Positions 54,848-63,991 of a stretch of DNA of 64,000 nucleotides are shown one piece after another. Position 1 is the first letter of the stretch. Every line of letters starts with the position of its first letter. A model generated the notes under the pieces. It made no database searches. It was not told where the DNA came from and saw only the letters and a program-made list of their open reading frames with translations. Position numbers and translations under genes: made by a program. Source of the stretch: a virus; the IMG/VR virus record IMGVR_UViG_3300027793_000075, positions 1-64,000 of that record; one strand, 5' to 3'.

Positions 54848-55612
54848 ATGATTTATTTGTCCGACCTACTAAATGAAACAAAACTACCATCAAGTGAGAT
54901 TGATATGGACGTTTATGCGCGTAAGTATTTAAAAACAATAGATTATTTAAAAACTAAGAAAAAAACATTGTTACTCACAACTAGTAATAGATGGATACAA
55001 CACAAAGATGATGTACCAAAAAGTACTCAATTGGCAATAAAAATAAAAGAAACTCTTGGAAGTGATAAAATAATTCATCTTGATATTCCAAAATTAAATA
55101 TTTTACCATGTGAAGGTAATGTTAGTAGCAACAAGCAATTTGGTGGATATCATTGTGGTACAAAAGACTCGGCATTAAAAGATAAAGAAAAAAATCCTAC
55201 GGGAAATCATCGTTGTTGGTGTAGTTATAACAACAAAAATGATGAATTATGGAAAGTTAGTAAAGAACTTTTTGAATGTGATGCTGTTGTATTTTTTACA
55301 AGCATTAGATGGGGACAAGCCAATAGCTTTTACCAAAAATTAATTGAAAGATTAAATTGGCTTGAAAGCCGACATGCTACATTGGGAGAAAGCAATATTG
55401 TTAAAAATATTGACGCTGGATTTATTGCAGTTGGTCAAAATTGGAACGGTCCAAGTGTTGTGAAAACTCAAAAACAAGTTTTTGAGTTTTTTGGATTCAA
55501 TACTCCAAATGATTTGTTTTGGAACTGGCAATATACAAATGACCCGTGGGATGAATCAAAGCGTTCATATAATACTGCACCGAGTGTGTTTAACGAAACA
55601 TTTAAAATATAA
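54848..55612 (+). CDS. Flavodoxin-like NAD(P)H-dependent oxidoreductase
   Basis: 254 residues from ATG 54848; codons further upstream are in the terminator. LLTTSNRW fits a first beta-strand with phosphate loop, VVFFTSIRWGQANSFYQKLIERLNW is the flavin-binding region typical of NADPH-dependent FMN reductases, and AVGQNWNGPS follows. A flavoprotein among virion genes is unexpected; it could be a virion enzyme or a passenger gene. The substrate is unknown. Confidence 0.68.
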   Translation: MIYLSDLLNETKLPSSEIDMDVYARKYLKTIDYLKTKKKTLLLTTSNRWIQHKDDVPKSTQLAIKIKETLGSDKIIHLDIPKLNILPCEGNVSSNKQFGGYHCGTKDSALKDKEKNPTGNHRCWCSYNNKNDELWKVSKELFECDAVVFFTSIRWGQANSFYQKLIERLNWLESRHATLGESNIVKNIDAGFIAVGQNWNGPSVVKTQKQVFEFFGFNTPNDLFWNWQYTNDPWDESKRSYNTAPSVFNETFKI

Positions 55613-55662
55613 AAAACTTATATAGATATTATGTTATATGTAATAAAGGCTGTTATAAATTT

Positions 55663-56352
55663 ATGAAAAAAGCATCAGGAAAAAGTAATTTAAGCATTGT
55701 ACGCGATTATCTTGACGGAACTAGACCATTCATTCAAGTAGGATATGATGAAAATGTGGCATTGCAAAGTCGAAAAGAAGGAGAAGAATGGGAAGATAGT
55801 AATGGTGTTAAATGGGTAAAGAAGAATGGATATAAGAAACGTGTAAGCAAAAAAGCACAGTATGTTTTTGAACAACGCTGCACGGTTTGTAACGCAGATA
55901 TGAAATGGGGAAATTATCTTGATCAGAAAATATATCCGAAGACTCAACGATGCTATGAATGCAATATTGAATTTGAAGCAATCTTAAAAAGTCGTGGAAT
56001 TTACAATGACTATGAAAAATTTAAAGTAATTAACAATGAATTATCAATGATGAAAGATTTCAAATCAAAGATTGTTGATAGCATAAATTACCTTGAAAAT
56101 TATACACCACAAACAAAAGATCCTCAATTTTTCAATGAAGATGGTAGCAATGAAATTTGGGTAGATGACACAGATAGACGCGAACTTGTATTGAAAGATT
56201 TGAAAGAAGATCTTGATAAAGTCAATAGTGGAATCGCATTAGCAGAAAGCGAATTAGTTAAATTAAATTATAACGTTGCGCTTGATCCAAATATTAATAA
56301 ATTAACATTGAAAAAGATACAGGAAAAAGAGGAGAAATTGCAAAATGGCTGA
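55663..56352 (+). CDS. Zinc-finger/coiled-coil protein in the small-terminase position
   Basis: 229 residues. The first part has CTVCNADMKWG and CYECNIEFE, a C4 zinc finger; the second part is helical (ELVLKDLKEDLDKVNSGIALAESEL). It overlaps the large terminase by 8 bases, as the small terminase does in T4-like phages, but no gp16 signature is seen. It may be the packaging partner or a DNA-binding recruiter. Confidence 0.55.
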   Translation: MKKASGKSNLSIVRDYLDGTRPFIQVGYDENVALQSRKEGEEWEDSNGVKWVKKNGYKKRVSKKAQYVFEQRCTVCNADMKWGNYLDQKIYPKTQRCYECNIEFEAILKSRGIYNDYEKFKVINNELSMMKDFKSKIVDSINYLENYTPQTKDPQFFNEDGSNEIWVDDTDRRELVLKDLKEDLDKVNSGIALAESELVKLNYNVALDPNINKLTLKKIQEKEEKLQNG

Positions 56353-57940
56353 AAAATCATTAAAAGAAATAATCAAAGAAGAGTATAAAAAATGTTTGGT
56401 TGATCCGATATATTTCATGAAGAAATATGTAAAGATTCAACATCCAATTCGTGGCACAATTAATTTTGATTTGTATCCTTTTCAAGAAGAAACATTAAGT
56501 GGATTGGTAGAAAATGATTTTAATATCATTTTAAAAAGTCGTCAAATGGGTATTAGCACATTGGTTGCCGCATATAGTTTGTGGCTGATGGTATTTCATA
56601 CAGATAAAAATATTCGCTGTATTAGTATTACACAAGAAACAAGTAAAGAAATTGTTACCCGTGTTCGATTTGCCAATGATAATTTACCCGTTTGGTTAAA
56701 AGTGCCCGTTGTTGAAAACAATCGTCTTTCTCTAGTATTAAAAAATGGTAGTACAATCAAGGCAGAAAGTAGTGCAGGTACAGCAGGACGTTCGGCGGCA
56801 TTGTCATTACTAATTATTGACGAAGCTGCATTTATTGATAATATCGAAGAAATTTGGTTGTCTGCTCAATACACATTGAGTACAGGTGGTCGTGCAATTG
56901 TTTTGAGTACACCAAACGGAGTTGGTAATTTCTTTCATAATACATGGGTTGACGCTGAAGCAAAGAAAAACAATTTTCATACAATTAAGTTGCCGTGGCA
57001 TTTACATCCGGAGCGTGATCAAAAATGGCGCGACCAACAAACAGCTTTGAGTGGTGTAAAAGGATCTGCACAAGAATGTGATTGTGATTTTAGTACTACC
57101 GGTAACACTGTAATTGATATTCCTACATTAGATTTTTACAAAAATGAAAAGGTTAAAGATCCGATAGAAATGCGGGGTATTGATAAAAGTTATTGGATTT
57201 GGGAATATCCAGATTATAGTCGTAGTTATATTGTTTGTGCCGACGTTGCGCGTGGAGATGGTGCAGATTATAGCGCATTTCATGTAATTGATATTGAAAG
57301 TTTCACGCAAGTTGCCGAATATCAAGGTCAAATTAATACTAAAGATTACGGTAATATGTTGGTTAGCGTTGCGACCGAATATAACAATGCATTATTAGTT
57401 GTTGAAAATGCAAATATCGGATGGGCAGTATTACAGCAAATTATTGACCGTGGCTATCCTAATACATTTTATAGCAGTGCCGATCTTCAATATGTAGATA
57501 TTGAACGTCAGATATCAAACAAGTTTAATGCTATGGAAAAGAAGATGGTGCCGGGATTTACGACAACAATGAAGACTCGTCCGTTGATTGTATCTCGTTT
57601 GGAAATGTATTTTAGAGAACGTAGCATTGAAGTTCGTTCAGCAAGATTGGTAAATGAATTGAGAACATTTATTTGGAATGGTAACAAACCAGAAGCGTTG
57701 CCAAAATATCACGACGATCTGGTTATGTCATTTAGTATTGGTATGTGGGTGCGTGATACTGCATTAAAATTACGTCAACAGGGTGTTGATATTACTAAGA
57801 GTTTGATAAACAACATCAACAAGCTTGGAAATGCAGATCCAATTTATAAAACTGGTAATTTAACTGCTCAACAAGCATGGGAAATGAATATCGGAAAAAC
57901 TGGTAATGATAAAAAAGAGTCTTTAAATTGGTTATTATAA
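56345..57940 (+). CDS. Terminase large subunit (gp17-like)
   Basis: 531 residues. Walker A is LKSRQMGIST (63-72), a phage-type variant with SRQxG, and Walker B LLIIDEAAF (about 155-163). The nuclease domain has CADVARGDGADYS (about 298), VVENANIG and YHDDLVMSFSIG with the acidic residues of the RNase H-like site. It packages the genome through the portal, cutting DNA at headful. It stands directly before the portal gene. Confidence 0.95.
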   Translation: MAEKSLKEIIKEEYKKCLVDPIYFMKKYVKIQHPIRGTINFDLYPFQEETLSGLVENDFNIILKSRQMGISTLVAAYSLWLMVFHTDKNIRCISITQETSKEIVTRVRFANDNLPVWLKVPVVENNRLSLVLKNGSTIKAESSAGTAGRSAALSLLIIDEAAFIDNIEEIWLSAQYTLSTGGRAIVLSTPNGVGNFFHNTWVDAEAKKNNFHTIKLPWHLHPERDQKWRDQQTALSGVKGSAQECDCDFSTTGNTVIDIPTLDFYKNEKVKDPIEMRGIDKSYWIWEYPDYSRSYIVCADVARGDGADYSAFHVIDIESFTQVAEYQGQINTKDYGNMLVSVATEYNNALLVVENANIGWAVLQQIIDRGYPNTFYSSADLQYVDIERQISNKFNAMEKKMVPGFTTTMKTRPLIVSRLEMYFRERSIEVRSARLVNELRTFIWNGNKPEALPKYHDDLVMSFSIGMWVRDTALKLRQQGVDITKSLINNINKLGNADPIYKTGNLTAQQAWEMNIGKTGNDKKESLNWLL

Positions 57941-57955
57941 GATATATATACAAAT

Positions 57956-59827
57956 ATGCCTACAGATGAATTCAAAGAGTTGAAACAACGTTCGTTGTTT
58001 TCAAAATTAAGAAGATTATTTAGCACCGACGTAATTGTTCGTAATATTGGTGGTAAAAAACTGAAAGTAGTAGACACCGACGAATTAGCATACGCGACAG
58101 ATCGTAATACCTTACGTGATCGTTTCAATCGTATTCGCACAAGTGCTTATAATCAATATAGCCGTGATTTCACATTGAGTTATCAAGCGGCTCGTATTGA
58201 ATTGTTTCGTGATTACGACACAATGGATATGGACCCTATTATCAGTAGTGCATTAGATATTTATGCAGATGAGTGTTTAACGCAAAACGAATTGGGCGAT
58301 ATGCTAACAATTCGTAGCACCAATGATAACGTCAAACAAATTCTTCATAATTTGTTTTATGACATTTTAAATATTGAATTTAATTTGTGGAGTTGGACTC
58401 GTAATTTGGTCAAATATGGTGATTTTTACTTGAAAATGTATGTAAGTCCAGAATTTGGCGTTTACATGGTTGAACCAATTAGTAGCTACAACGTTACCCG
58501 TGTAGAAAATAGCGATTTAAATAATAAAAATTATATTAAATTTCAAGTAAATTTACCAGAAGGTGGAAAAATTGAAGAATTAGAAAATTATCAGGTTGCA
58601 CATTTTCGTTTGTTGAGCGATAGCAATTTCTTACCTTACGGAAAAGGTATTATTGAAGGTGCGCGTCGTGTTTGGAAACAAGTTAGTTTGATGGAAGATG
58701 CAATGTTGATTCATCGTATTATGCGAGCACCTGAAAAGCGTATTTACAAGGTTGACATTGGTAATATTCCACCAAACGAAGTTGATCAATATATGGAAAA
58801 ATTGATCAATAAAACAAAAAAAGTTCCTTATATTGATGAAAAAACAGGTGACTACAATCTTCGTTTCAATTTGTGGAACATGGTTGAAGATATTTATTTG
58901 CCTGTTCGTGGCAGTGATAGTGGAACCAGCATTGAGCCATTGAGTGGCATGGAATTTACAGGTATTGATGATATTGAATATCTTCGCAACAAAATGATGG
59001 CTGCATTAAAGATTCCAAAGGCATTTTTGGGATATGAAGAAGATTTGAGCGGCAAAGCTACATTAGCAGCAGAAGACGTTCGTTTTGCACGTACCGTTCA
59101 ACGTGTTCAAAAATTTATTGTTAGTGAATTAACAAAAATTGCAATTGTTCATTTGTATTCACAAGGTTATCGCGATGCAGAATTGGTTGATTTTAGTTTG
59201 GAATTAACAAATCCATCGACTATTTTTGAAAAAGAAAAGGTTAGTGTCTGGCAAGAAAAAACCAGTTTGGCAAAAGAAATGATTGATGCCAAAATTTATA
59301 GTCGTAAATGGATTCATACTACTGTCTTCAATACCAGTGAAGATGATATTGACACTATTAACAATGATATTGTTGAAGATGCAAAACAAGCATATCGTTT
59401 GAAGAAGATTGAAGAAGAAGGTATTGATCCAGCAAAACCATATAATAAAATTAATGCTGGTGAAGAAGGAGACGCTGGCGCAACCCCTGAACTCGGCGCA
59501 GCAGAACCAGAAGCAGCACCAGCAGAAACACCAGCACCACCAACAGGTGCAGGAGAAGCTCCATTAAAAGAACGAGATCAAACAGGTCGTAAAAAAGCAT
59601 CAAATTATCCATTTGGAGAAGATCCATTGGGTAGTAAAGAAAACACTCGCCGTTCAAATAAAACAACAACAAAACATCCTATTTCACATGCATACAAAAA
59701 TAATAGTCCTTTGAGTTTTGAAGGATTGGATATGCATCTTCGTGGAGATGGTACAAAATCAATTTTAAATGAAAATATAGATTCAAAAAAGAAATCATTT
59801 TTGGATGAATCTAATATAATTGACTAA
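57956..59827 (+). CDS. Portal protein (gp20-like)
   Basis: 623 residues. YDTMDMDPIISSALDIYADECL, NLVKYGDFYLKMYV, GKGIIEGARRVWKQVSLMEDAMLIHRI and GSDSGTSIEPLSG are T4 gp20 family features. The C-terminal 120 residues are an Ala/Pro/Glu-rich linker (about 502-545) and a charged tail not seen in T4. The protein forms the dodecameric gate at one head vertex. It follows the terminase by 15 bases. Confidence 0.93.
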   Translation: MPTDEFKELKQRSLFSKLRRLFSTDVIVRNIGGKKLKVVDTDELAYATDRNTLRDRFNRIRTSAYNQYSRDFTLSYQAARIELFRDYDTMDMDPIISSALDIYADECLTQNELGDMLTIRSTNDNVKQILHNLFYDILNIEFNLWSWTRNLVKYGDFYLKMYVSPEFGVYMVEPISSYNVTRVENSDLNNKNYIKFQVNLPEGGKIEELENYQVAHFRLLSDSNFLPYGKGIIEGARRVWKQVSLMEDAMLIHRIMRAPEKRIYKVDIGNIPPNEVDQYMEKLINKTKKVPYIDEKTGDYNLRFNLWNMVEDIYLPVRGSDSGTSIEPLSGMEFTGIDDIEYLRNKMMAALKIPKAFLGYEEDLSGKATLAAEDVRFARTVQRVQKFIVSELTKIAIVHLYSQGYRDAELVDFSLELTNPSTIFEKEKVSVWQEKTSLAKEMIDAKIYSRKWIHTTVFNTSEDDIDTINNDIVEDAKQAYRLKKIEEEGIDPAKPYNKINAGEEGDAGATPELGAAEPEAAPAETPAPPTGAGEAPLKERDQTGRKKASNYPFGEDPLGSKENTRRSNKTTTKHPISHAYKNNSPLSFEGLDMHLRGDGTKSILNENIDSKKKSFLDESNIID

Positions 59828-59904
59828 AGTTAGATAAATATCGTATTTAAATCAATTTTACACATTTTTCTCTATATTTATAAAATAACGGAATAGACAT
59901 TATT

Positions 59905-60771
59905 ATGTATAAAGCAAAACATTCTAAGTTTAGAAACACTGGGTTGCTATTTGAGTTACTTACTCGACAAGTAACTGCGGATATTTTAGCTGGAAAAGAC
60001 GAATCACCGGCTAAAAATTTACTGTTTAAATATTTTTCGCCAAATACAGAACTTGGACGCGAATGGCAATTGTATAATTTCTTAGTAAATGAACGTGCCA
60101 AAGACGAAACTCTAGCAGAAAAATATATCTCAATCACTTTAAAGCAAAGAGAAAAACTTGATAACAAAAAACTCACTGAACAAAAATATAATTTAATCAA
60201 AGAAATTAATGATGTCTATTCCGCAGAAACATTATTAAAATCAAGTTTAAAAAATTATAAACTTTTTGCTTCAGTTTATAAATTATTTGAAGATCACATT
60301 AATAATAAAATTAAGTTTGATATTCAAGAAGTAATTCAAGCTAGAAATTTTATTAGTGAAAATCTATGCGGTATCAAAAAGAAATCTCCAGAAGCAGAAG
60401 AAGAAGTAATTAAAATCTACAAGCAACAAAGCGAAGATATTCGTATGTTGTCTTACAAAATCATGGTCGATAGCTTGAATGAAAAATATCAAGGACTTGA
60501 TCAAAATCAAAAACGATTACTTAGAGAATTTATTAACAATATTACTAATACAAATTCATTGAATGTATTGATTAATGAAGAAGTAGAAACTGTAAAGAAA
60601 GAATTGACTGAATTGAGTTCACAAGTTGATTCAGATGTTATCAGAATTAAAATTACAGAAACTGTAAAACAATTGGATAAAGTAAAACCATCAAAGAGTG
60701 TCAAAGACAATCAAGTTATGGTTTTGTTGCTTTCATATGAACTCATCAAAGAAATAAAATCACAAATTTAA
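59905..60771 (+). CDS. Helical protein between portal and protease (head-assembly position)
   Basis: 288 residues, mainly helical with Lys/Glu-rich segments. FRNTGLLFELLTRQVTADIL at the start looks like a conserved phage motif. In T4 this place holds small core and chaperone genes (67, 68), but I see no clear homology. A head-assembly or scaffold role is inferred from position. Confidence 0.6.
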   Translation: MYKAKHSKFRNTGLLFELLTRQVTADILAGKDESPAKNLLFKYFSPNTELGREWQLYNFLVNERAKDETLAEKYISITLKQREKLDNKKLTEQKYNLIKEINDVYSAETLLKSSLKNYKLFASVYKLFEDHINNKIKFDIQEVIQARNFISENLCGIKKKSPEAEEEVIKIYKQQSEDIRMLSYKIMVDSLNEKYQGLDQNQKRLLREFINNITNTNSLNVLINEEVETVKKELTELSSQVDSDVIRIKITETVKQLDKVKPSKSVKDNQVMVLLLSYELIKEIKSQI

Positions 60772-60777
60772 TAATAT

Positions 60778-61275
60778 ATGAATAAAGACAACGTAATGAA
60801 AAAAGGCAAAATTATTGTTGGAGGCACTTTGCGTGAAAAATTAAAAGCAAAGTTAAAAGAAATCATTCGTAAAAAAATGACAGAAATTTCAACAAGCGGT
60901 GCTGCTGGTGGTAGTGCTGCGGATGGTAGTGCCGGTCCAGTAAAAACGCCATATGCATTTGGTAAAGTAAAAGATCCTACAACTGGTTTGGATGGATACA
61001 AGCAAGTTGGAAAACCCGAAACAGGTACAATTACTGAAAAAGAAGGTAAGAAAAAAGAACCCGAAACTAAAGAATCTCCTAAGAAGAGTGAACCAAAGCC
61101 ATATGAGCCAATTGTAAAGCCAAAAACTCCTGAAGAAAAAGCTGCCGATGAACTTTCTGCTTCAAACGAAAGACGTAAAAAAGAAGTAGAATTGGTTGCG
61201 AAAATTGTATCAGGATGGGCCGATACTCGCAAAAAAGCTTCAAAAGCTTCAAAAGCTTCAAAAAAATCTGATTAA
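60778..61275 (+). CDS. Low-complexity Lys/Glu-rich protein (possible head core component)
   Basis: 165 residues. A basic N-terminus (LREKLKAKLKEIIRKKMTE), a Gly/Ala-rich spacer, a Pro/Lys/Glu region (about 80-125) and three KAS repeats at the end (KASKASKASKK), coded by a tandem repeat of 9-base units near 61240. Scaffold core proteins of T4-like phages are similarly charged; the link is by position. Confidence 0.55.
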   Translation: MNKDNVMKKGKIIVGGTLREKLKAKLKEIIRKKMTEISTSGAAGGSAADGSAGPVKTPYAFGKVKDPTTGLDGYKQVGKPETGTITEKEGKKKEPETKESPKKSEPKPYEPIVKPKTPEEKAADELSASNERRKKEVELVAKIVSGWADTRKKASKASKASKKSD

Positions 61276-61286
61276 TAAAGATTATT

Positions 61287-61766
61287 ATGTCGATTAGTTT
61301 AAAAAGACTAATAGAATTGGATAGTGAGCCGCAAGTCAAACAAAATGCGGCTTATACTCCTATTGTTGCTCAACAACCAACTCCACAAGGTCAGGAGTTT
61401 AATGTTGGATTAGATTTTACTAATTTTGAACGAACGATAGCAGCATTTACTGAAAATGCAAAAAATGCATTTCAACAAAAACTTATGAGTTTGGTTGGAA
61501 ATAAAAAAGTATTTTTGCGTGGTAGTAAAGGCTATGGTCAGCCAATTAAAGATTATACTGTCAATGTAAAAAGCGTTAGCATTGATTTTTATTATGAACG
61601 TTATGTTGTTGTTTTCAAAGATGAAAATGACAAAGAATACTTTTTAGAGCCGGGATACAAGATTAAAATCTTGGGTCAGGCACAAATTGTTCCAAAAACA
61701 CCAAAGAAAAAAAAGAAGGAACAACCTCCGGTTGTGCCAGTTCAACCAAATATTAATCCTAGATAA
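61287..61766 (+). CDS. Hypothetical protein of the head gene block
   Basis: 159 residues. It starts MSISLKRLIELDSE, has a mixed central domain (FYYERYVVVFKDENDKEYFLEP) and a Lys/Pro-rich tail. Not recognised. The stop is one base before the protease ATG. Confidence 0.55.
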   Translation: MSISLKRLIELDSEPQVKQNAAYTPIVAQQPTPQGQEFNVGLDFTNFERTIAAFTENAKNAFQQKLMSLVGNKKVFLRGSKGYGQPIKDYTVNVKSVSIDFYYERYVVVFKDENDKEYFLEPGYKIKILGQAQIVPKTPKKKKKEQPPVVPVQPNINPR

Positions 61767-61767
61767 T

Positions 61768-62385
61768 ATGAATAAAGAATTACTTGTTGACTGCATTTCG
61801 TTTGCAGTAAGCCGAGATGTCATAAATGAAATGACAAATAGTGGCGGACCTTTTGTAGTAAAAGGTGTATTGCAACGTGCTAATGCAAAAAATCAAAATG
61901 GTAGAATTTATCCAAAAGCAATTTTGGAACGTGAAGCAGTAAAATATACTGAAAACTTCATCAAACAACGTCGTGCATTAGGTGAATTAGATCATCCTGA
62001 AACTAGTGTTGTTAATTTGCAAAATGTTAGTCATAACGTATTGGAAGTTCACTGGGAAGGTGATGATTTGGTCGGTAGTGTTGAAATTTTAACAACGCCA
62101 AGCGGCAACATTTTGCGTGAGTTATTTAAAAGCTCAATCAATGTTGGCATTAGTAGTCGTGGCGTAGGTAGTGTAAAACGAAAAATGGCAGAAAGTGCAG
62201 ATGAAGTTCAAGAAGATTTTGAATTAATTGCATTTGATTTCGTTAGCAACCCAAGCACACAAGGAGCATTTTTACATCCGTCTGGACAAATTCAAGAAGG
62301 TGTAAATACAATTAAAAATCCAGTCACAAACAAATGGGATAATGTAAATAATATTATTCGAGAAATCTTAGGAGAAATTAAATAA
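61768..62385 (+). CDS. Prohead protease (gp21-like)
   Basis: 205 residues from ATG 61768, one base after the previous stop. NGRIYPKAILERE, GELDHPE with the catalytic His (about 73) and GISSRGVGSV with the catalytic Ser (about 127) are the gp21 family signature; FDFVSNPSTQGAFLHP is the usual later segment. It degrades the scaffold core and trims capsid proteins during head maturation. Confidence 0.93.
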   Translation: MNKELLVDCISFAVSRDVINEMTNSGGPFVVKGVLQRANAKNQNGRIYPKAILEREAVKYTENFIKQRRALGELDHPETSVVNLQNVSHNVLEVHWEGDDLVGSVEILTTPSGNILRELFKSSINVGISSRGVGSVKRKMAESADEVQEDFELIAFDFVSNPSTQGAFLHPSGQIQEGVNTIKNPVTNKWDNVNNIIREILGEIK

Positions 62386-62388
62386 TAT

Positions 62389-63069
62389 ATGAATAATAAA
62401 ACACAAAATGAAGGATTTTTTGACCGTCTTAAAGCAAATTGGACTGGGGCAAAAACTGCCGCAACAAATATAGGAACAGGCGTAGCATCGGTTGCGGCTG
62501 GAGTACCATTGAAATTAACCAATGTTCAAGATGCCAGAATTAAACAATTATTTAGTCAGGTTCAAGCAAGAATCAAACCATATGCAAACAAATTGGGAAA
62601 TACAAATGTTGCGACCAAACTGAATGCTGAAATTGAAGTAAAAAAGAATCTTCTAGGATTCATCAATGATTTCATGAAAATGACGGGTGAAAAAAAACCA
62701 AATAATGTGATTGCCACATTGCAACAACCACAATATGCTGAAATTGCAAATTATATCAAAAAATTAGGGCTTTCTGTTCCTGTTTCAAAGAAACCTGTGA
62801 CACCATCCGCATCCACAACTACCCCTACCCCAGCACCTGCTTCATCTACACCGCCAACTGGAGGTACACCCGCCGATGGTACATTCGATGTTTCTAAAAA
62901 TTATAAATTTGATGCTAGTAAAAATCTATGGGTTAATATTTCAACCGGAGTTGCGTTGAACAAATCAGCTTCAGACGCAAAGACAGTTGCATACTGGAAT
63001 GCAGTTAAAAAAGGAACCATCATTCCAGAAAATAAAACTAAAATTGTATATAAAGAGTTTTTTGTATAA
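62389..63069 (+). CDS. Head-block protein with Pro/Thr-rich linker
   Basis: 226 residues. A helical N-terminal domain (QLFSQVQARIKPYANKL; KKNLLGFINDFMKM), a Pro/Thr/Ala/Ser linker (about 135-165), and a small C-terminal domain (NYKFDASKNLWVNISTG). It lies directly after the protease, where T4 has scaffold gene 22, but homology is not visible. Confidence 0.55.
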   Translation: MNNKTQNEGFFDRLKANWTGAKTAATNIGTGVASVAAGVPLKLTNVQDARIKQLFSQVQARIKPYANKLGNTNVATKLNAEIEVKKNLLGFINDFMKMTGEKKPNNVIATLQQPQYAEIANYIKKLGLSVPVSKKPVTPSASTTTPTPAPASSTPPTGGTPADGTFDVSKNYKFDASKNLWVNISTGVALNKSASDAKTVAYWNAVKKGTIIPENKTKIVYKEFFV

Positions 63070-63088
63070 TTGCTAATATTTATTACAT

Positions 63089-63574
63089 ATGATCACGTTA
63101 AAAAAAATTATTGAAGGAGTTGAACAAGAATCTTCTGTAGATACTAATGAATTGAGTGGTATGATGGGACAGTCACCTACTACATGGGATACGCCAAAAG
63201 CATATGCTCCTGCCGGTGCGCCAGTTCGAACAAATGAAGCATTACCTTCAAAGAAATTAACCGCTGAAGAAAAGCGTAAATTGCTTGGTATGATTGGTCA
63301 ATTTAACGAATATCGCCGTGCTATGAAGATGGCGGATGAATTGAAACACGTTGCTGAAAACATTGTTTACATTGCAGAAATGACCGAAAAATACGGTTTG
63401 AATGAAACAAGTGAGTGGTTTGAAGGAGTAACATTGGAACGTGATATGAAAGAAATTAAACGTTATGCAAGTGAATTGCATAAGATTGCTAATAAAGTTC
63501 ATCCACAGGTTCAACAAGCCGAAGCAATATACGAAGAAATTGGACTAAAGTTAGAAAGATACTTTAATCTATAA
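63089..63574 (+). CDS. Helical head-block protein (scaffold-like position)
   Basis: 161 residues, mostly helical: KKLTAEEKRKLLGMIGQFNE, then ADELKHVAENIVYIAEMTEK and a C-terminal amphipathic helix. Not recognised; scaffold or core function is suggested by place and helical content. A terminator closes the block. Confidence 0.55.
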   Translation: MITLKKIIEGVEQESSVDTNELSGMMGQSPTTWDTPKAYAPAGAPVRTNEALPSKKLTAEEKRKLLGMIGQFNEYRRAMKMADELKHVAENIVYIAEMTEKYGLNETSEWFEGVTLERDMKEIKRYASELHKIANKVHPQVQQAEAIYEEIGLKLERYFNL

Positions 63575-63576
63575 AT

Positions 63577-63609
63577 CAAAAACCCCACTTAATAGTGGGG
63601 TTTTTTATT
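63577..63609. terminator. Bidirectional terminator
   Basis: AAACCCCACT (63580-63589) pairs with AGTGGGGTTT (63594-63603). T runs follow in both directions, so it ends both the head block and the convergent gene at 63608. Confidence 0.85.
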
Positions 63610-63991
63610 ATACTTCTAATTTTCCAAACTCATCTATTCTATCCATCATGTTATCGAATGATTTAAAATAATGTTTTCTATCATTAACTTTTAATTCATA
63701 TCCAAGCTTTTTATGCTTGGCAATGCTGTATCTATTCATATCCATATCACCGGGAATAGTTAATCCCATATGACTATCACCTTCGATTTGAAAGCCCATA
63801 CCTTCAAGCATATCCAAATGTTTCATTTCCCACGAATTTGGATTATCGAAGTCATCTAACTTGTAATAATTTTCATTTTGTAGTTCGGATGTATGATAAT
63901 CTTTTCTAATATTCATTGGTTGTTTGTAGCTATTATGATTGCTGCCAACACTATGACGTTTTGAACTAATTGTAAATTGTTTTGATTGCAT
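63608..63991 (-). CDS. Hypothetical protein
   Basis: 127 residues, not recognised. A Ser/Lys/Asn-rich N-terminus is followed by NPNSWEMKHLDMLEGMGFQI and GYELKVNDRKHYFKSFDNMMD. The start is 9 bases from the window edge; its promoter would lie outside. No signal peptide. Confidence 0.6.
   Translation of the reverse strand: MQSKQFTISSKRHSVGSNHNSYKQPMNIRKDYHTSELQNENYYKLDDFDNPNSWEMKHLDMLEGMGFQIEGDSHMGLTIPGDMDMNRYSIAKHKKLGYELKVNDRKHYFKSFDNMMDRIDEFGKLEV

Noticed and set aside
61240-61262. CTTCAAAAG tandem repeat as a regulatory repeat
   Set aside because: It is in frame and codes for the KAS repeats of the 60778 protein, so it is part of the coding sequence.
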